Of a DNA stretch of 32,228 nucleotides, positions 5,562 to 13,505 are shown in pieces. The notes under the pieces were generated by a model. That model ran no database searches, was not told the DNA's origin, and saw only the letters and a list, made by a program, of their open reading frames with translations. How positions within the stretch are numbered: position 1 is the stretch's first letter; each line of letters begins with the position of its first letter. Source of the stretch: Thermoleophilia bacterium (GTDB taxonomy: Bacteria; Actinomycetota; Thermoleophilia; BMS3ABIN01); the NCBI GenBank assembly GCA_020053595.1, contig JAGVMV010000026.1, positions 1-32,228 of the forward strand, given 5' to 3'. A program made the translations under genes and the position numbers.

Positions 5562-5646
5562 TGGTGGAGGAGGCTGGATTCGAACCAGCGTAGGCGTCGC
5601 CAACGGATTTACAGTCCGCCCCCTTTAGCCACTCGGGCACTCCTCC
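5562..5646 (-). tRNA. tRNA-Tyr (GTA)
   Basis: An 85-nt tRNA with the long variable arm expected of bacterial tRNA-Tyr and an encoded CCA. The acceptor stem GGAGGAG pairs with CTCCTCC. The anticodon arm GCGGA-CTGTAAA-TCCGT gives anticodon GTA. The T-arm is CTGGTTCGAATCCAG. It is the first gene of the minus-strand tRNA cluster, about 95 bp downstream of a TATAAT box. Confidence 0.95.
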
Positions 5647-5742
5647 AGAAAAATCATGCGCACCGGACTTTCCGCGCGCATTGAGGCGACAGCAAATATT
5701 AGGGAATGCCGGGAGCGATTTCAAGCTTCCCGCATCCAAAGA

Positions 5743-5748
5743 ATTATA
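5743..5748 (-). promoter_or_regulatory. -10 box of the tRNA cluster promoter
   Basis: A perfect TATAAT on the minus strand, about 97 nt upstream of tRNA-Tyr, is the probable promoter of the tRNA-Tyr-Thr-Met transcript. No good -35 box is seen at 17 bases; a weak TTCAAG lies 20 bases upstream. Confidence 0.5.
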
Positions 5749-5769
5749 ACACAGGCGCCTTTTTTCGCC

Positions 5770-5798
5770 TTGAACCCCGCGCGGGCGGCTGCTATCGT
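5770..5798 (+). promoter_or_regulatory. Promoter of the small membrane protein gene
   Basis: TTGAAC (5770-5775) and TATCGT (5793-5798) are separated by 17 bases. The predicted transcript would start near 5805, giving a leader of about 25 nt with GGAG before the TTG start at 5830. Confidence 0.5.
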
Positions 5799-5829
5799 CT
5801 ATATAGAACGTTCATCACCTGGAGATATA

Positions 5830-6117
5830 TTGGATTTACAGCTCACTCTGTTACTCTGCCTCGGGGCAGCCCTCCTGAATCTTCCTTTCGGATACTACCG
5901 CGCGGGAGTTCGCAAGTTCTCGATCCAGTGGTTCCTCGCCATACACCTGCCCGTCCCCCTGATTTTTATCATCAGGATCACCAGCGGCGCCGGCTGGATC
6001 ATCATCCCGCTGCTCATTGCCAGCGCTTTGGCGGGCCAGCTCCTGGGCGGGATGATCAGGACCGCTTTCCGGGCACAGCGGACGCCGGAGGAAATATCCC
6101 TGAAGGACGATGAATAA
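5830..6117 (+). CDS. Small conserved membrane protein, function unknown
   Basis: A 95-residue protein with about three hydrophobic segments (roughly 2-18, 31-51 and 54-72) and a short charged cytoplasmic tail. The TTG start at 5830 is chosen because GGAG lies five to six bases upstream and a promoter just before it; the longer frame from 5656 would begin with unrelated sequence crossing the tRNA promoter region. It contains LNLPFGYYRAG and KFSIQWFLAIHLPVP, which look conserved-type, but I cannot name a function. It precedes a 50-residue Cys protein on the same strand. Confidence 0.65.
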   Translation: MDLQLTLLLCLGAALLNLPFGYYRAGVRKFSIQWFLAIHLPVPLIFIIRITSGAGWIIIPLLIASALAGQLLGGMIRTAFRAQRTPEEISLKDDE

Positions 6118-6144
6118 AAGCAGGGGCGGGATCAATACAAACCG

Positions 6145-6297
6145 ATGAACATTAAAATCACCAACACGCTCAGAAAACTCTTCGGCGGCAAAGCGGTACC
6201 GCTTTGCCCCTCCTGCAAGTATGACTGGCGCTCCGCCTGCCATAACCTGGACAGGCCGAAAGTCACCGAGTGTGGCGAGTACCAGAAGCGGTACTAG
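6145..6297 (+). CDS. Small four-cysteine (zinc-ribbon-like) protein
   Basis: A 50-residue protein. After a short basic N-terminus it has C21-P-S-C24, then C32 and C43 (CPSCKYDWRSACHN and VTECGEY). This spacing suggests a small metal-binding knuckle, most likely zinc. It follows the small membrane protein by 27 bp on the same strand. The ribosome-binding site is weak. Its TAG stop overlaps the stop of the convergent hydantoinase B gene in the shared palindrome CTAG. No function can be named. Confidence 0.55.
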   Translation: MNIKITNTLRKLFGGKAVPLCPSCKYDWRSACHNLDRPKVTECGEYQKRY

Positions 6298-7874
6298 CGG
6301 CTGCCGTAACCGCCGCCGCCTGGCGTCTCGACCGTCACAACATCACCGGCCTCCAGTGAAACAGTCAGCTTACCGGCGACCTCCTTGCCGTTGATCAGAT
6401 TCTTTCCCGGAAGCCCGGATGCGCCGCCACCGGCGCCCCGCGGCCCGTGGCGTCTGCGGTCGGCCAGAAGCGACAGCCGCGCCGGAGCCAGCAGCCTCAG
6501 CGACCGCACGACTCCATCACCCCCACGCCAGACCCCGTTTCCGCCCGAGCCCTGGCGGAACTCGTAGCTCTCGATCCTAAGGGGGAAAGCCATCTCCAGC
6601 GCCTCGACGGGCGTGTTGAGTGTGTTGGTCATACCCAGGTGGATACCACTGGCCCCGCCGCTCCCCGGACAGGCTCCGGCGCCGCCACCGATGGTCTCGT
6701 AATAGTTGAACTCTTGGCCGGGCGCCTCGCTGCCCAGGGTCAGGTTGTTCATCGTCCCCTGTCCCTGCGCCGGCAGCGGCATGGCCTGAGACAGCGCCAG
6801 CAGAATCGTGTCGGCGATACGCTGTGAAGTCTCTACGTTGCCCGCCGCCACCGCGGCCGGCGGACGGGCGTTGACCAGCGTTCCTTCCGGCGCCGTGATG
6901 CGCACCGGCGCCAGGGCTCCCATGTTCGCCGGGATGTCCGGATCGGTCACCGCCCTGAGCACGAAGTAACAGGCTGAGCGGGTCACCGCCATCGGGCAGT
7001 TGAGGTTCCCCGCTTCTTGTGGTGAAGTACCGTCGAAGTCGATCTGCATTTCCTCGCCGCGCACGGTAACAGTAACGGCTATTGTCAAATCCTGCCCGTC
7101 CCGTTCCAGATAATCCACGGCGCTGTAAACACCCTCGGGAAGGCCGGCGATGGCCCGGCGCATGCGCCGCTCAGCATAGGTGATCGCCGCATCCATGGCC
7201 GCCAGCACCTCCGCCCGCCCCCGTTGCCCGATCAGTTCGAATAACCGCCGCTCGGCGATCCGGCCGGCTCCCATCTGGGCGCGCAGATCGCCAAGCCGTT
7301 CCTCCGGACTGCGCATCCGCGCCAATAACTCACGCAGAAATTCTTCCTGCGGCTCGCCGGCGGCAACCAGCCGGGACGGCGCTATGACCACGCCCTCCTC
7401 TTCGAGCCTGGTCGAACCCGCCGGCATGCTGCCCGGCTCGATTCCACCGACGTCAGCATGATGGGCACGGCTGGCGGCGTAGGCGATGATTTTAAGCGGG
7501 GGCCCGGCTGGATTCGTATCGTCCGGCGAAACGAATTCCGCAATCGGTACGGCGATCGGGCTCACCACCGTGATGTCCGGCAGATGAGTGCCGCCCCGGT
7601 AGGGATCGTTGAGGATGAAGATGTCACCCGGCACCGGCTTTTCCGCCAGCACCGCGCGAACCGCGTCCGGCATGGCGCCCAGATGCACGGGGATGTGTTC
7701 AGCCTGGGCGATCAACCGGCCGGAAGCGTCAAAAAGCGCCGTGGAGCAGTCCCGCCGCTCCTTGATGTTGGTCGAATAGGCGGCGCGAATCAGAGACGCG
7801 CCCATCTCCTCGCAGATGGAGCGCAGGGCCGATTCGATCACCTGCAGGGTGATTGGATCCAGCGGTGTGTTCAT
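6294..7874 (-). CDS. hyuB: Hydantoinase B / oxoprolinase B subunit
   Basis: A 526-residue HyuB/OplaB-type subunit of an ATP-dependent hydantoinase or 5-oxoprolinase, cytoplasmic, acting with HyuA encoded just upstream. The family start is DPITLQVIESAL, followed by GASLIRAAYSTNIKERRDCSTALFD-type sequence (about 24-48), IPVHLGAMPDAVRA, IFILNDPYRGGTHLPD and AYAASRAHHADVGG (metal-binding His region), with the usual EGGGGxG-like Gly-rich end (TVETPGGGGYG). Start ATG 7874 is chosen because GGGGAG precedes it and the homologous region begins there; the frame extends to 7937 into hyuA. Substrate unknown: hydantoins, 5-oxoproline and related cyclic amides or ketones are all possible in this family. 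Confidence 0.9.
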   Translation of the reverse strand: MNTPLDPITLQVIESALRSICEEMGASLIRAAYSTNIKERRDCSTALFDASGRLIAQAEHIPVHLGAMPDAVRAVLAEKPVPGDIFILNDPYRGGTHLPDITVVSPIAVPIAEFVSPDDTNPAGPPLKIIAYAASRAHHADVGGIEPGSMPAGSTRLEEEGVVIAPSRLVAAGEPQEEFLRELLARMRSPEERLGDLRAQMGAGRIAERRLFELIGQRGRAEVLAAMDAAITYAERRMRRAIAGLPEGVYSAVDYLERDGQDLTIAVTVTVRGEEMQIDFDGTSPQEAGNLNCPMAVTRSACYFVLRAVTDPDIPANMGALAPVRITAPEGTLVNARPPAAVAAGNVETSQRIADTILLALSQAMPLPAQGQGTMNNLTLGSEAPGQEFNYYETIGGGAGACPGSGGASGIHLGMTNTLNTPVEALEMAFPLRIESYEFRQGSGGNGVWRGGDGVVRSLRLLAPARLSLLADRRRHGPRGAGGGASGLPGKNLINGKEVAGKLTVSLEAGDVVTVETPGGGGYGSR

Positions 7875-7896
7875 ATCTCCCCGCCTGACAGCCGTC

Positions 7897-9969
7897 TCAT
7901 GACTCCATCTCCAACCACAAGTTGCCCACCTCATCAAGTCGTGCAGACCAGCCGGCCGGCACTACGGTCGTCGCTTCTTCTTCCTCAATGACCGCCGGAC
8001 CCGGCACCTTCGTCATCCCCAAATCGGTGCGTTCCCAGACCTGAGCCTTGACCCAGTCACCCTCGAAATAAACCTGCCTCCGGGAAGCTTGGCCGCCGCC
8101 GGTAACAGTTGCGTCCAGCTCCGGCTGCTCCAGAGGCGTCAGGGCTGTCAACCTGATGTTGACCAACTCCACCGGCTCACCCTCCGCCCGATAGCCATAA
8201 GCTTTTTCGTGTTCAATCACGAACGCCTTCCTCAGCTCTTCGCGAGAAATATTTTCTCCGATCTTCACCGTCAGCTCATGTGACTGGCCACGGTATCGCA
8301 GATCGGCGCGGCGAATAAAATGCGTGCCGGACGCTTTTCCCATGGCCTCCCGCGCGTCGGCTTCCAGCCGCGCATAGGCTTGCCGCAAGAAGCGGTCATC
8401 CCATTCTCCTGCTGTATAGACAGTCCTCACCCAGTCCCGGCGCTGATCGCCGACGACCATCCCCAGTGCCGAAAGCACGCCGCAACTATCCGGCAGGAGC
8501 ACCCGACCGATGCCCAGCTCCGCCGCCAGGTCGGCCCCGTGCATCGGCCCGGCGCCACCGAACGCCACCAGAACGAAGTGCCGGGGATCGTGACCGCGCT
8601 CGACGCTGATAACCCGTAGCGCCTTGACCATCTCGGCGTTGGCCACCCGGCGTATTCCCAGGGCAGCCTCCTCCAGGCCTGTCTTCAGCAGACGGGCTAT
8701 CCTGGCCAATGACTTTTCCGCCAGATCCCGGCGCAGGGCCAGCCCTTCGCCGCCCAGCCTCTCGCCCAGGTAACCCAGATACAGATTGGCATCGGTCACG
8801 GTGGCCTGCTCGCCACCCTTGCCGTAACAGGCCGGTCCGGGCTCGGCGCCGGCACTTTCAGGGCCGACCCGCAAAGCGCCACCGGCGTCGATCCAGGCGA
8901 TCGATCCACCACCGGCGCCGATCGTATGGATATCCACCATGGGGAGCGCCACCGGCGATCCGCCGATCTCCCGGCCGGTGGTCGTCTCGGCGGCCCCACC
9001 GCGCACCAGGGTGACGTCGGTGCTGGTGCCGCCCATGTCAAAAGCAATCAAATCGTCAACCCCGCTGCGGCCGCCGGCAAACACCGCTCCCACCACACCC
9101 GCCGCCGGCCCGGATAGCAGAAGCGGCGCCGCGCTGGTCTCGGCATCGGCCAGCGGCAGCACTCCGCCGCTGGACTGCATGATCATGGGCGCCGGCAGGC
9201 CCGCCGCCGCGATTTCTTCTCCCAGCCTCCCCAGGTAACTGGCAACCACCGGCGTCAGATATGCGTCTACCGCCGTGGTGCTGAAGCGCTCGTATTCACG
9301 AAACTGGGGCAAAACCTCGCTGGAGATCGATATGTGGACGCCGGGAAGCTCGCGCCGCAGCACCTCTGCCAGCGCCTGCTCGTGGGAAGGATCGAGGAAA
9401 GAAAACAAGAGGCAGACGGCCACGGCCTCCAGGCCGGTCTCTTCCGGTTCGCCGCGCCGAACGGGCTTGCCTGTTCTCGAAGATCTGCCAAGGTCTGATG
9501 ATTCGTCAGGCTGCCAAAGTAGCTGCAACTCGGATGCCACCCGTTCCATCTCCGTAACGGCCAGCGGCCGGACCTCCCCCTCCGGAGCCACCCGCTCATC
9601 CACGGTCAGCCTCGCCTCGCCGGGGACCAGCGGCTCCGGCCTCTGCGGGCAGAGGTCGTAAAGCCGTGGCCGGTTCTGCCGCCCGATCTCGAGGATGTCC
9701 CGAAAACCGGCGGTCGTCACCGAAGCGGTCCGTGCTCCCTTGCGCTCCAGCAAGGCATTCGTAGCCGTGGTCATGCCATGGGAAAAGCCGGTAACCTCAT
9801 CCGGAACCAGACCCGCCCTAGCCAGAACCTGACGCGCGGCGGCCAGCACACCCTCGGATTGATCGGCGGTCGTGGGAAGTTTGGCCCGGTAAAGTGAGCC
9901 GCCGGCGGCCAACACCGCGTCGGTGAAAGTACCGCCGACATCGACCCCAAGAAGTACCGGCGACGCCAT
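7897..9969 (-). CDS. hyuA: Hydantoinase A / oxoprolinase A subunit
   Basis: A 690-residue HyuA/OplaA-type ATPase subunit. The N-terminal domain begins LLGVDVGGTFTDAVL, the phosphate-binding motif of the actin-like ATPase fold. HGMTTATNALLERKGA, FDMGGTSTDVTLV (about 315-327) and FGGAGPMHGADLAAELG (about 467-483) are further family blocks. The C-terminal domain contains DLRYRGQSHELTV. With HyuB it would hydrolyse a cyclic amide at the cost of ATP. Its ATG (9969) shares a base with the stop of the upstream glycosyltransferase gene, so it is translated in the same operon. The linkage to glycosyltransferases is unusual. Confidence 0.9.
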   Translation of the reverse strand: MASPVLLGVDVGGTFTDAVLAAGGSLYRAKLPTTADQSEGVLAAARQVLARAGLVPDEVTGFSHGMTTATNALLERKGARTASVTTAGFRDILEIGRQNRPRLYDLCPQRPEPLVPGEARLTVDERVAPEGEVRPLAVTEMERVASELQLLWQPDESSDLGRSSRTGKPVRRGEPEETGLEAVAVCLLFSFLDPSHEQALAEVLRRELPGVHISISSEVLPQFREYERFSTTAVDAYLTPVVASYLGRLGEEIAAAGLPAPMIMQSSGGVLPLADAETSAAPLLLSGPAAGVVGAVFAGGRSGVDDLIAFDMGGTSTDVTLVRGGAAETTTGREIGGSPVALPMVDIHTIGAGGGSIAWIDAGGALRVGPESAGAEPGPACYGKGGEQATVTDANLYLGYLGERLGGEGLALRRDLAEKSLARIARLLKTGLEEAALGIRRVANAEMVKALRVISVERGHDPRHFVLVAFGGAGPMHGADLAAELGIGRVLLPDSCGVLSALGMVVGDQRRDWVRTVYTAGEWDDRFLRQAYARLEADAREAMGKASGTHFIRRADLRYRGQSHELTVKIGENISREELRKAFVIEHEKAYGYRAEGEPVELVNIRLTALTPLEQPELDATVTGGGQASRRQVYFEGDWVKAQVWERTDLGMTKVPGPAVIEEEEATTVVPAGWSARLDEVGNLWLEMES

Positions 9970-11426
9970 CAACGGTTCCGGATATATGCCAGGAAGTTTA
10001 GCGACTCCCAGACCAGCATCCAGACCAGCAGCACCTCGGTAAAAAACAGCGCCCGCCGGCGGCGCAGAAGCCGGTCGATACCGAAAATAAGCAGGAAGCA
10101 GCCGACAGGAAGCAGCGTGTAAAGATAACGGCCGGGAACGCCGCCGATACCGGAACCGAATGGTATAAACAGGTTGACCGCCACGCCGATGACGAACGCC
10201 GCCGTTACGAAATTCACCCGTAACCGGGCCTCAGCTAAATCCGTGGGTCCATCAGCACTATCCCCCCCGGCGAAATAATACAGCACACCGACAAGCGCCA
10301 CGGCCATCGCCGTACCCGCCGCCATCCAGGCATAGGTCCAGAAAGCAAAGGGGAAGACGGGCTCGCCGAACCAGAAAGTCGGCAGCAGCTCGTCGAGCCG
10401 CAGCGAACCCACGCTCTCCAGCGGTGAATTGAAGAAGGAGGACATCAGCGGCCGCGCCGCGCTTGCCCCGGTGGCGTCGCCGTAAACCGCGAAGTTATGC
10501 GCCAGCCAGGGCGCCATGATCGCCGCCGCGACCCCGAAAACAATTCCCGCCTGGGCAAGCGCCCGCCCCGGTCTTTCCCGCCGGTAGTAGACCGGCAACA
10601 ACAACGCCGCCAACGCCACCGGCAGCAGAAAGATCGTCGTCAACTTGGTCAAAAGGCTGGCGCCGATGACCAGGCCGGCGACCAGGCTACGCCGCCAGCT
10701 GAACCCCCGTGACACCATCCGCAGGAGCAGCAAAACAGCTGCGGCCGCCAGCGGAACCGCCAGGGCGTCGTTGGTGATCTGTGACATGTTGAGGGCATAC
10801 CCCTGGGTCAGCAGTATCGCCACCGGTGCGCCGTAGACGACCAGCCGGTTATCCGGGAGCGCCTCCCTAGCCGTCAGCCAGGTCAGGGGCACCATGGCCG
10901 AGGCCAGCATCGCCGCCAGCAGACGCATGCCATAAAGCTTCACAAAAGAATCGCCGGGCAGCGCCGCATAGACCGGCGCGTTGACCGCATAGTAGACAGG
11001 AGGTTGCATGGCCTCGTAGTTGAAGCGCCAGAGGTTACGCCGCACCCATTTCTCCCGGTCCTGGTCGTCCAGCTCCTCCGGAACCTTCTGCCAGGATGAA
11101 GGATCGAGATAGGCCGGCGTCGAGAGCTCTCCCACGGGCCGCCAGCCCCACTGGCCAGCCTTCAGCGATACATTTACCACTTCCGGAGAAACAAATGTCT
11201 GCCCCTCCACCGGCAGCGCACGGTTCTCCGCCAGATATTGCACATAGTGGAAATGCTGGGCCTCGTCGACCCGGCTCCAGACCGGCTGGATAACCGCGAA
11301 GATAACCCCCTGGGCCAGCAACAACAGCCAGAAAACAAATATTATCCGGCGCTCCCTGGCCCCGGATGTCACCAAAGACCCACTGTTTTTCCCGGTTATT
11401 GGCCTCAACAGCCTCAAGCCACCCAC
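9969..11426 (-). CDS. Polytopic GT-C type glycosyltransferase
   Basis: A 485-residue membrane protein with about ten transmembrane segments. After the first segment (about 29-47) it has VWSRVDEAQHFHYVQYLAE (about 49-67); an Asp-Glu pair in the first outer loop is the catalytic hallmark of GT-C enzymes that use polyprenyl-phosphate sugars. A large extracytoplasmic loop follows, including PPVYYAVNAPVYA (about 141-153). GRYLYTLLPVGCFLL near the C-terminus is typical of the ArnT/PMT/DUF2142-like group. The GTG start at 11426 overlaps the preceding gene by 13 bp. The acceptor is unknown. Confidence 0.75.
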   Translation of the reverse strand: MGGLRLLRPITGKNSGSLVTSGARERRIIFVFWLLLLAQGVIFAVIQPVWSRVDEAQHFHYVQYLAENRALPVEGQTFVSPEVVNVSLKAGQWGWRPVGELSTPAYLDPSSWQKVPEELDDQDREKWVRRNLWRFNYEAMQPPVYYAVNAPVYAALPGDSFVKLYGMRLLAAMLASAMVPLTWLTAREALPDNRLVVYGAPVAILLTQGYALNMSQITNDALAVPLAAAAVLLLLRMVSRGFSWRRSLVAGLVIGASLLTKLTTIFLLPVALAALLLPVYYRRERPGRALAQAGIVFGVAAAIMAPWLAHNFAVYGDATGASAARPLMSSFFNSPLESVGSLRLDELLPTFWFGEPVFPFAFWTYAWMAAGTAMAVALVGVLYYFAGGDSADGPTDLAEARLRVNFVTAAFVIGVAVNLFIPFGSGIGGVPGRYLYTLLPVGCFLLIFGIDRLLRRRRALFFTEVLLVWMLVWESLNFLAYIRNR

Positions 11427-12517
11427 CTCCCGGTCACAAAGGCGGCTGTTGAAAACGCCAGCAGCAAAATAGAGACCGCGGACACGGCGATATACACCAG
11501 TCGTTTCCTGGAGAACTTCGCCAGCAGGATGAACAAGGGAAAAACAACCAGCAGATAGCGGCTCATGGACTTGTTCGTGCCGCCGGACAGCGGTAGTAGC
11601 AGGCTCAGGATCATGTAAAAAGTATATGACGCCGGCAGCTTTTTGACAGCAACGATCGTCAGCAGCAGAAGCAGAGCGGTGGCCGCCAGCTCATAGATCA
11701 CCCACAACTCCCCCTGGTCAGTAAGAAAAGAAATGTCATGGGGGATGCTGCCCCAAAGCGGAGTCAGCTCGTGTCCCCAGCCCGCGGCCTGGGTTTCGAT
11801 GAAAGCCAGGGGCCGGTCAAAAAGCAGATAGAGATAAACCATGTAAACGACTATGCCCCCAGGCACCAGCAAAAGCCAGAGAACAGACGGCCTGACTTTC
11901 CTCAAAGAGAAGTTTTGCTGCGACAGATACTCCCAGAGCAGCGGCAGGATCAGCAACAGCCCGGTCACCCGGGTAAGCGAAGCAGCCATTCCCCAAATTC
12001 CGGCCATCGCCCAGCGGCCGCGGCGGGCATAGAAAAAAGCGCCGACGCTGGTCATCAGGAACAGAGATTCCGTGTACATAGTGGTAAAGAATACCGAGGT
12101 TGGAAAAATGGCGAGCAGCCAGACGGCGCGCCGGGCAAGATCATCGCCGTAATCATCCCGAACCAGCCGGTAGAAAAAGAGCAGGCCGCCGAACATGTAT
12201 ACCGACGATAAAAGAATCCCCGCCAGCAGGTAATGTCCACCCAGCAGCCAGCCAGCCAGCTTTACCGTCAGGGGGTAAAGTGGAAAAAAGGCGACGTTGG
12301 ACTGGTCGCCGCCAACCCACTGGTAACCGTCGGTAACTATCGACATGTACCAGTTGGCGTCCCACTGGTACCAGATGGAAAGGTACCACGGCGCTCCCTC
12401 GGTCAGGGGTGCGGCAATTCCCTCATGGATGGAGGGTAGAAGAAAATAGCCCAGGGCGGCAAAAAGTACCACCAGCGCCCGGCTTGCGGCAAAGGACCTG
12501 AGCACGGACTTTAGCAT
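11414..12517 (-). CDS. PIG-V-like mannosyltransferase
   Basis: A 367-residue polytopic membrane protein of the PIG-V (GPI mannosyltransferase II-like) family. The diagnostic block is YQWDANWYMSIVTDGYQW (about 49-66), followed by NVAFFPLYPLTVKL; the Asp in WDANWY is the presumed catalytic residue. Later blocks include FPTSVFFTTMYTESLFL and LTRVTGLLLILPLLWEY, also typical. The enzyme probably moves a sugar from a polyprenyl-phosphate donor to an envelope acceptor. Start ATG 12517 is chosen for its GAGG site and a homology-consistent N-terminal membrane helix; the frame is open to 12784, but the extra sequence lacks family character. First gene of a four-gene operon running to hyuB. Confidence 0.8.
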   Translation of the reverse strand: MLKSVLRSFAASRALVVLFAALGYFLLPSIHEGIAAPLTEGAPWYLSIWYQWDANWYMSIVTDGYQWVGGDQSNVAFFPLYPLTVKLAGWLLGGHYLLAGILLSSVYMFGGLLFFYRLVRDDYGDDLARRAVWLLAIFPTSVFFTTMYTESLFLMTSVGAFFYARRGRWAMAGIWGMAASLTRVTGLLLILPLLWEYLSQQNFSLRKVRPSVLWLLLVPGGIVVYMVYLYLLFDRPLAFIETQAAGWGHELTPLWGSIPHDISFLTDQGELWVIYELAATALLLLLTIVAVKKLPASYTFYMILSLLLPLSGGTNKSMSRYLLVVFPLFILLAKFSRKRLVYIAVSAVSILLLAFSTAAFVTGRWVA

Positions 12518-12704
12518 CGAAAAAACCTCGTTGATGAAGCTGCGATGACGAATCCAGCGAAGGAACTGGTTGCAGCCAGTTAAGTTGATGATGTTAGAAA
12601 GGACGCGGGGTAAAGTCAAACGGGCGGCGGCTGCGACTACATAGTCAGGCGGGCAACTCGCTTCTTGCTGTGAGATCGGGACTTCGTGAGTATCCCGCAA
12701 TGGT

Positions 12705-12733
12705 TTGCCTCGCCTTCTGCAAACCGCTACGAT
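12705..12733 (+). promoter_or_regulatory. Promoter for a leaderless methyltransferase mRNA
   Basis: TTGCCT (12705-12710) and TACGAT (12728-12733) are separated by 17 bases. A transcript starting seven to eight bases downstream would begin at or next to the ATG at 12741, and there is no ribosome-binding site before that ATG. Confidence 0.55.
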
Positions 12734-12740
12734 TCCTCTC

Positions 12741-13484
12741 ATGCAGCCACGCGAGTACGACATCATGTACAGCCTGGAAACCACCTATTGGTGGCACACC
12801 GGCATGATGGCGATTATGGAAAGGGTCTTAAGCCCCACTTTCAAGCCTGGTGCAAAGCTGCTGGATATCGGCTGTGGCACAGGCGCCAAGATGAAGATGC
12901 TGAGCCGCTACTGTGAAGTCTGGGGCATCGACATGCACCCGCGGGCGATAGAGCTCTGCCGCGAGCGAGGTCTCGAAAACGTCCAGACCGGCGACGCCAC
13001 AGCACTCCCCTTCCAGCCTGACACATTTACTCATGCCATCTGCTGCGAGGTCCTGCAGAATCTGCCCGATGACGCCGCCGGCATGCGCGAGGCATACCGC
13101 GTGCTGAAGCCCGGCGGCTACTACTACATCTCCGAGCAGGCTTACCCGGTCCTGCGCAGCCAGCACGACATCTCACAGGGAGCCGTGCGGCGCTATACCC
13201 GGAACAGGCTGCGAAGACTACTTTCAGAAGCGGGTTTTGAGGTGGAGAGGATGACCAGCGCCAATACAGTGCTGTTTCCGTTGATGGCGGCGGTTCGGTT
13301 GGCCAGCAAGGCGCTGCATCCGCCATCGAAGGTGGTGCCGGAAGAATCGCACTCTGACCTCAAACCTTTGCCGAGGCCGGCGAATTACCTGTTGCGTTCT
13401 ATCCTGGAAGCCGAAGCGGGCATTATCGGAAAAGTCGGCCTGCCCTTTGGTCTGACCATCATCACGCTGGCGCGAAAAAAATAG
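12741..13484 (+). CDS. Class I SAM-dependent methyltransferase
   Basis: A 247-residue cytoplasmic methyltransferase. The N-terminus EYDIMYSLETTYWWHTGM is characteristic of a common group in polysaccharide and lipid clusters. The SAM-binding motif I is LLDIGCGTGAKM (about 41-52), motif II the acidic VWGIDMHP (about 60-67), then GDATALPF (about 83-90) and the post-motif REAYRVLKPGGYYYISEQ (about 116-133). The start ATG 12741 is preferred over an upstream TTG at 12705 because homology begins there and a -10 box precedes it by about seven bases. It diverges from the mannosyltransferase operon and ends 22 bp from a convergent membrane protein. Its substrate is not evident. Confidence 0.85.
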   Translation: MQPREYDIMYSLETTYWWHTGMMAIMERVLSPTFKPGAKLLDIGCGTGAKMKMLSRYCEVWGIDMHPRAIELCRERGLENVQTGDATALPFQPDTFTHAICCEVLQNLPDDAAGMREAYRVLKPGGYYYISEQAYPVLRSQHDISQGAVRRYTRNRLRRLLSEAGFEVERMTSANTVLFPLMAAVRLASKALHPPSKVVPEESHSDLKPLPRPANYLLRSILEAEAGIIGKVGLPFGLTIITLARKK

Positions 13485-13505
13485 ACTCTCTTGTATATCG
13501 CAGAT

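Noticed and set aside
5500-5739. Minus-strand 79-residue frame over tRNA-Tyr
   Set aside because: Its central part is the tRNA itself (GGVPEWLKGADCKSV is the familiar false translation of tRNA-Tyr).
7458-7991. Plus-strand 177-residue frame in hyuB/hyuA
   Set aside because: It is opposite to strongly conserved coding sequence and has no start signal or family.
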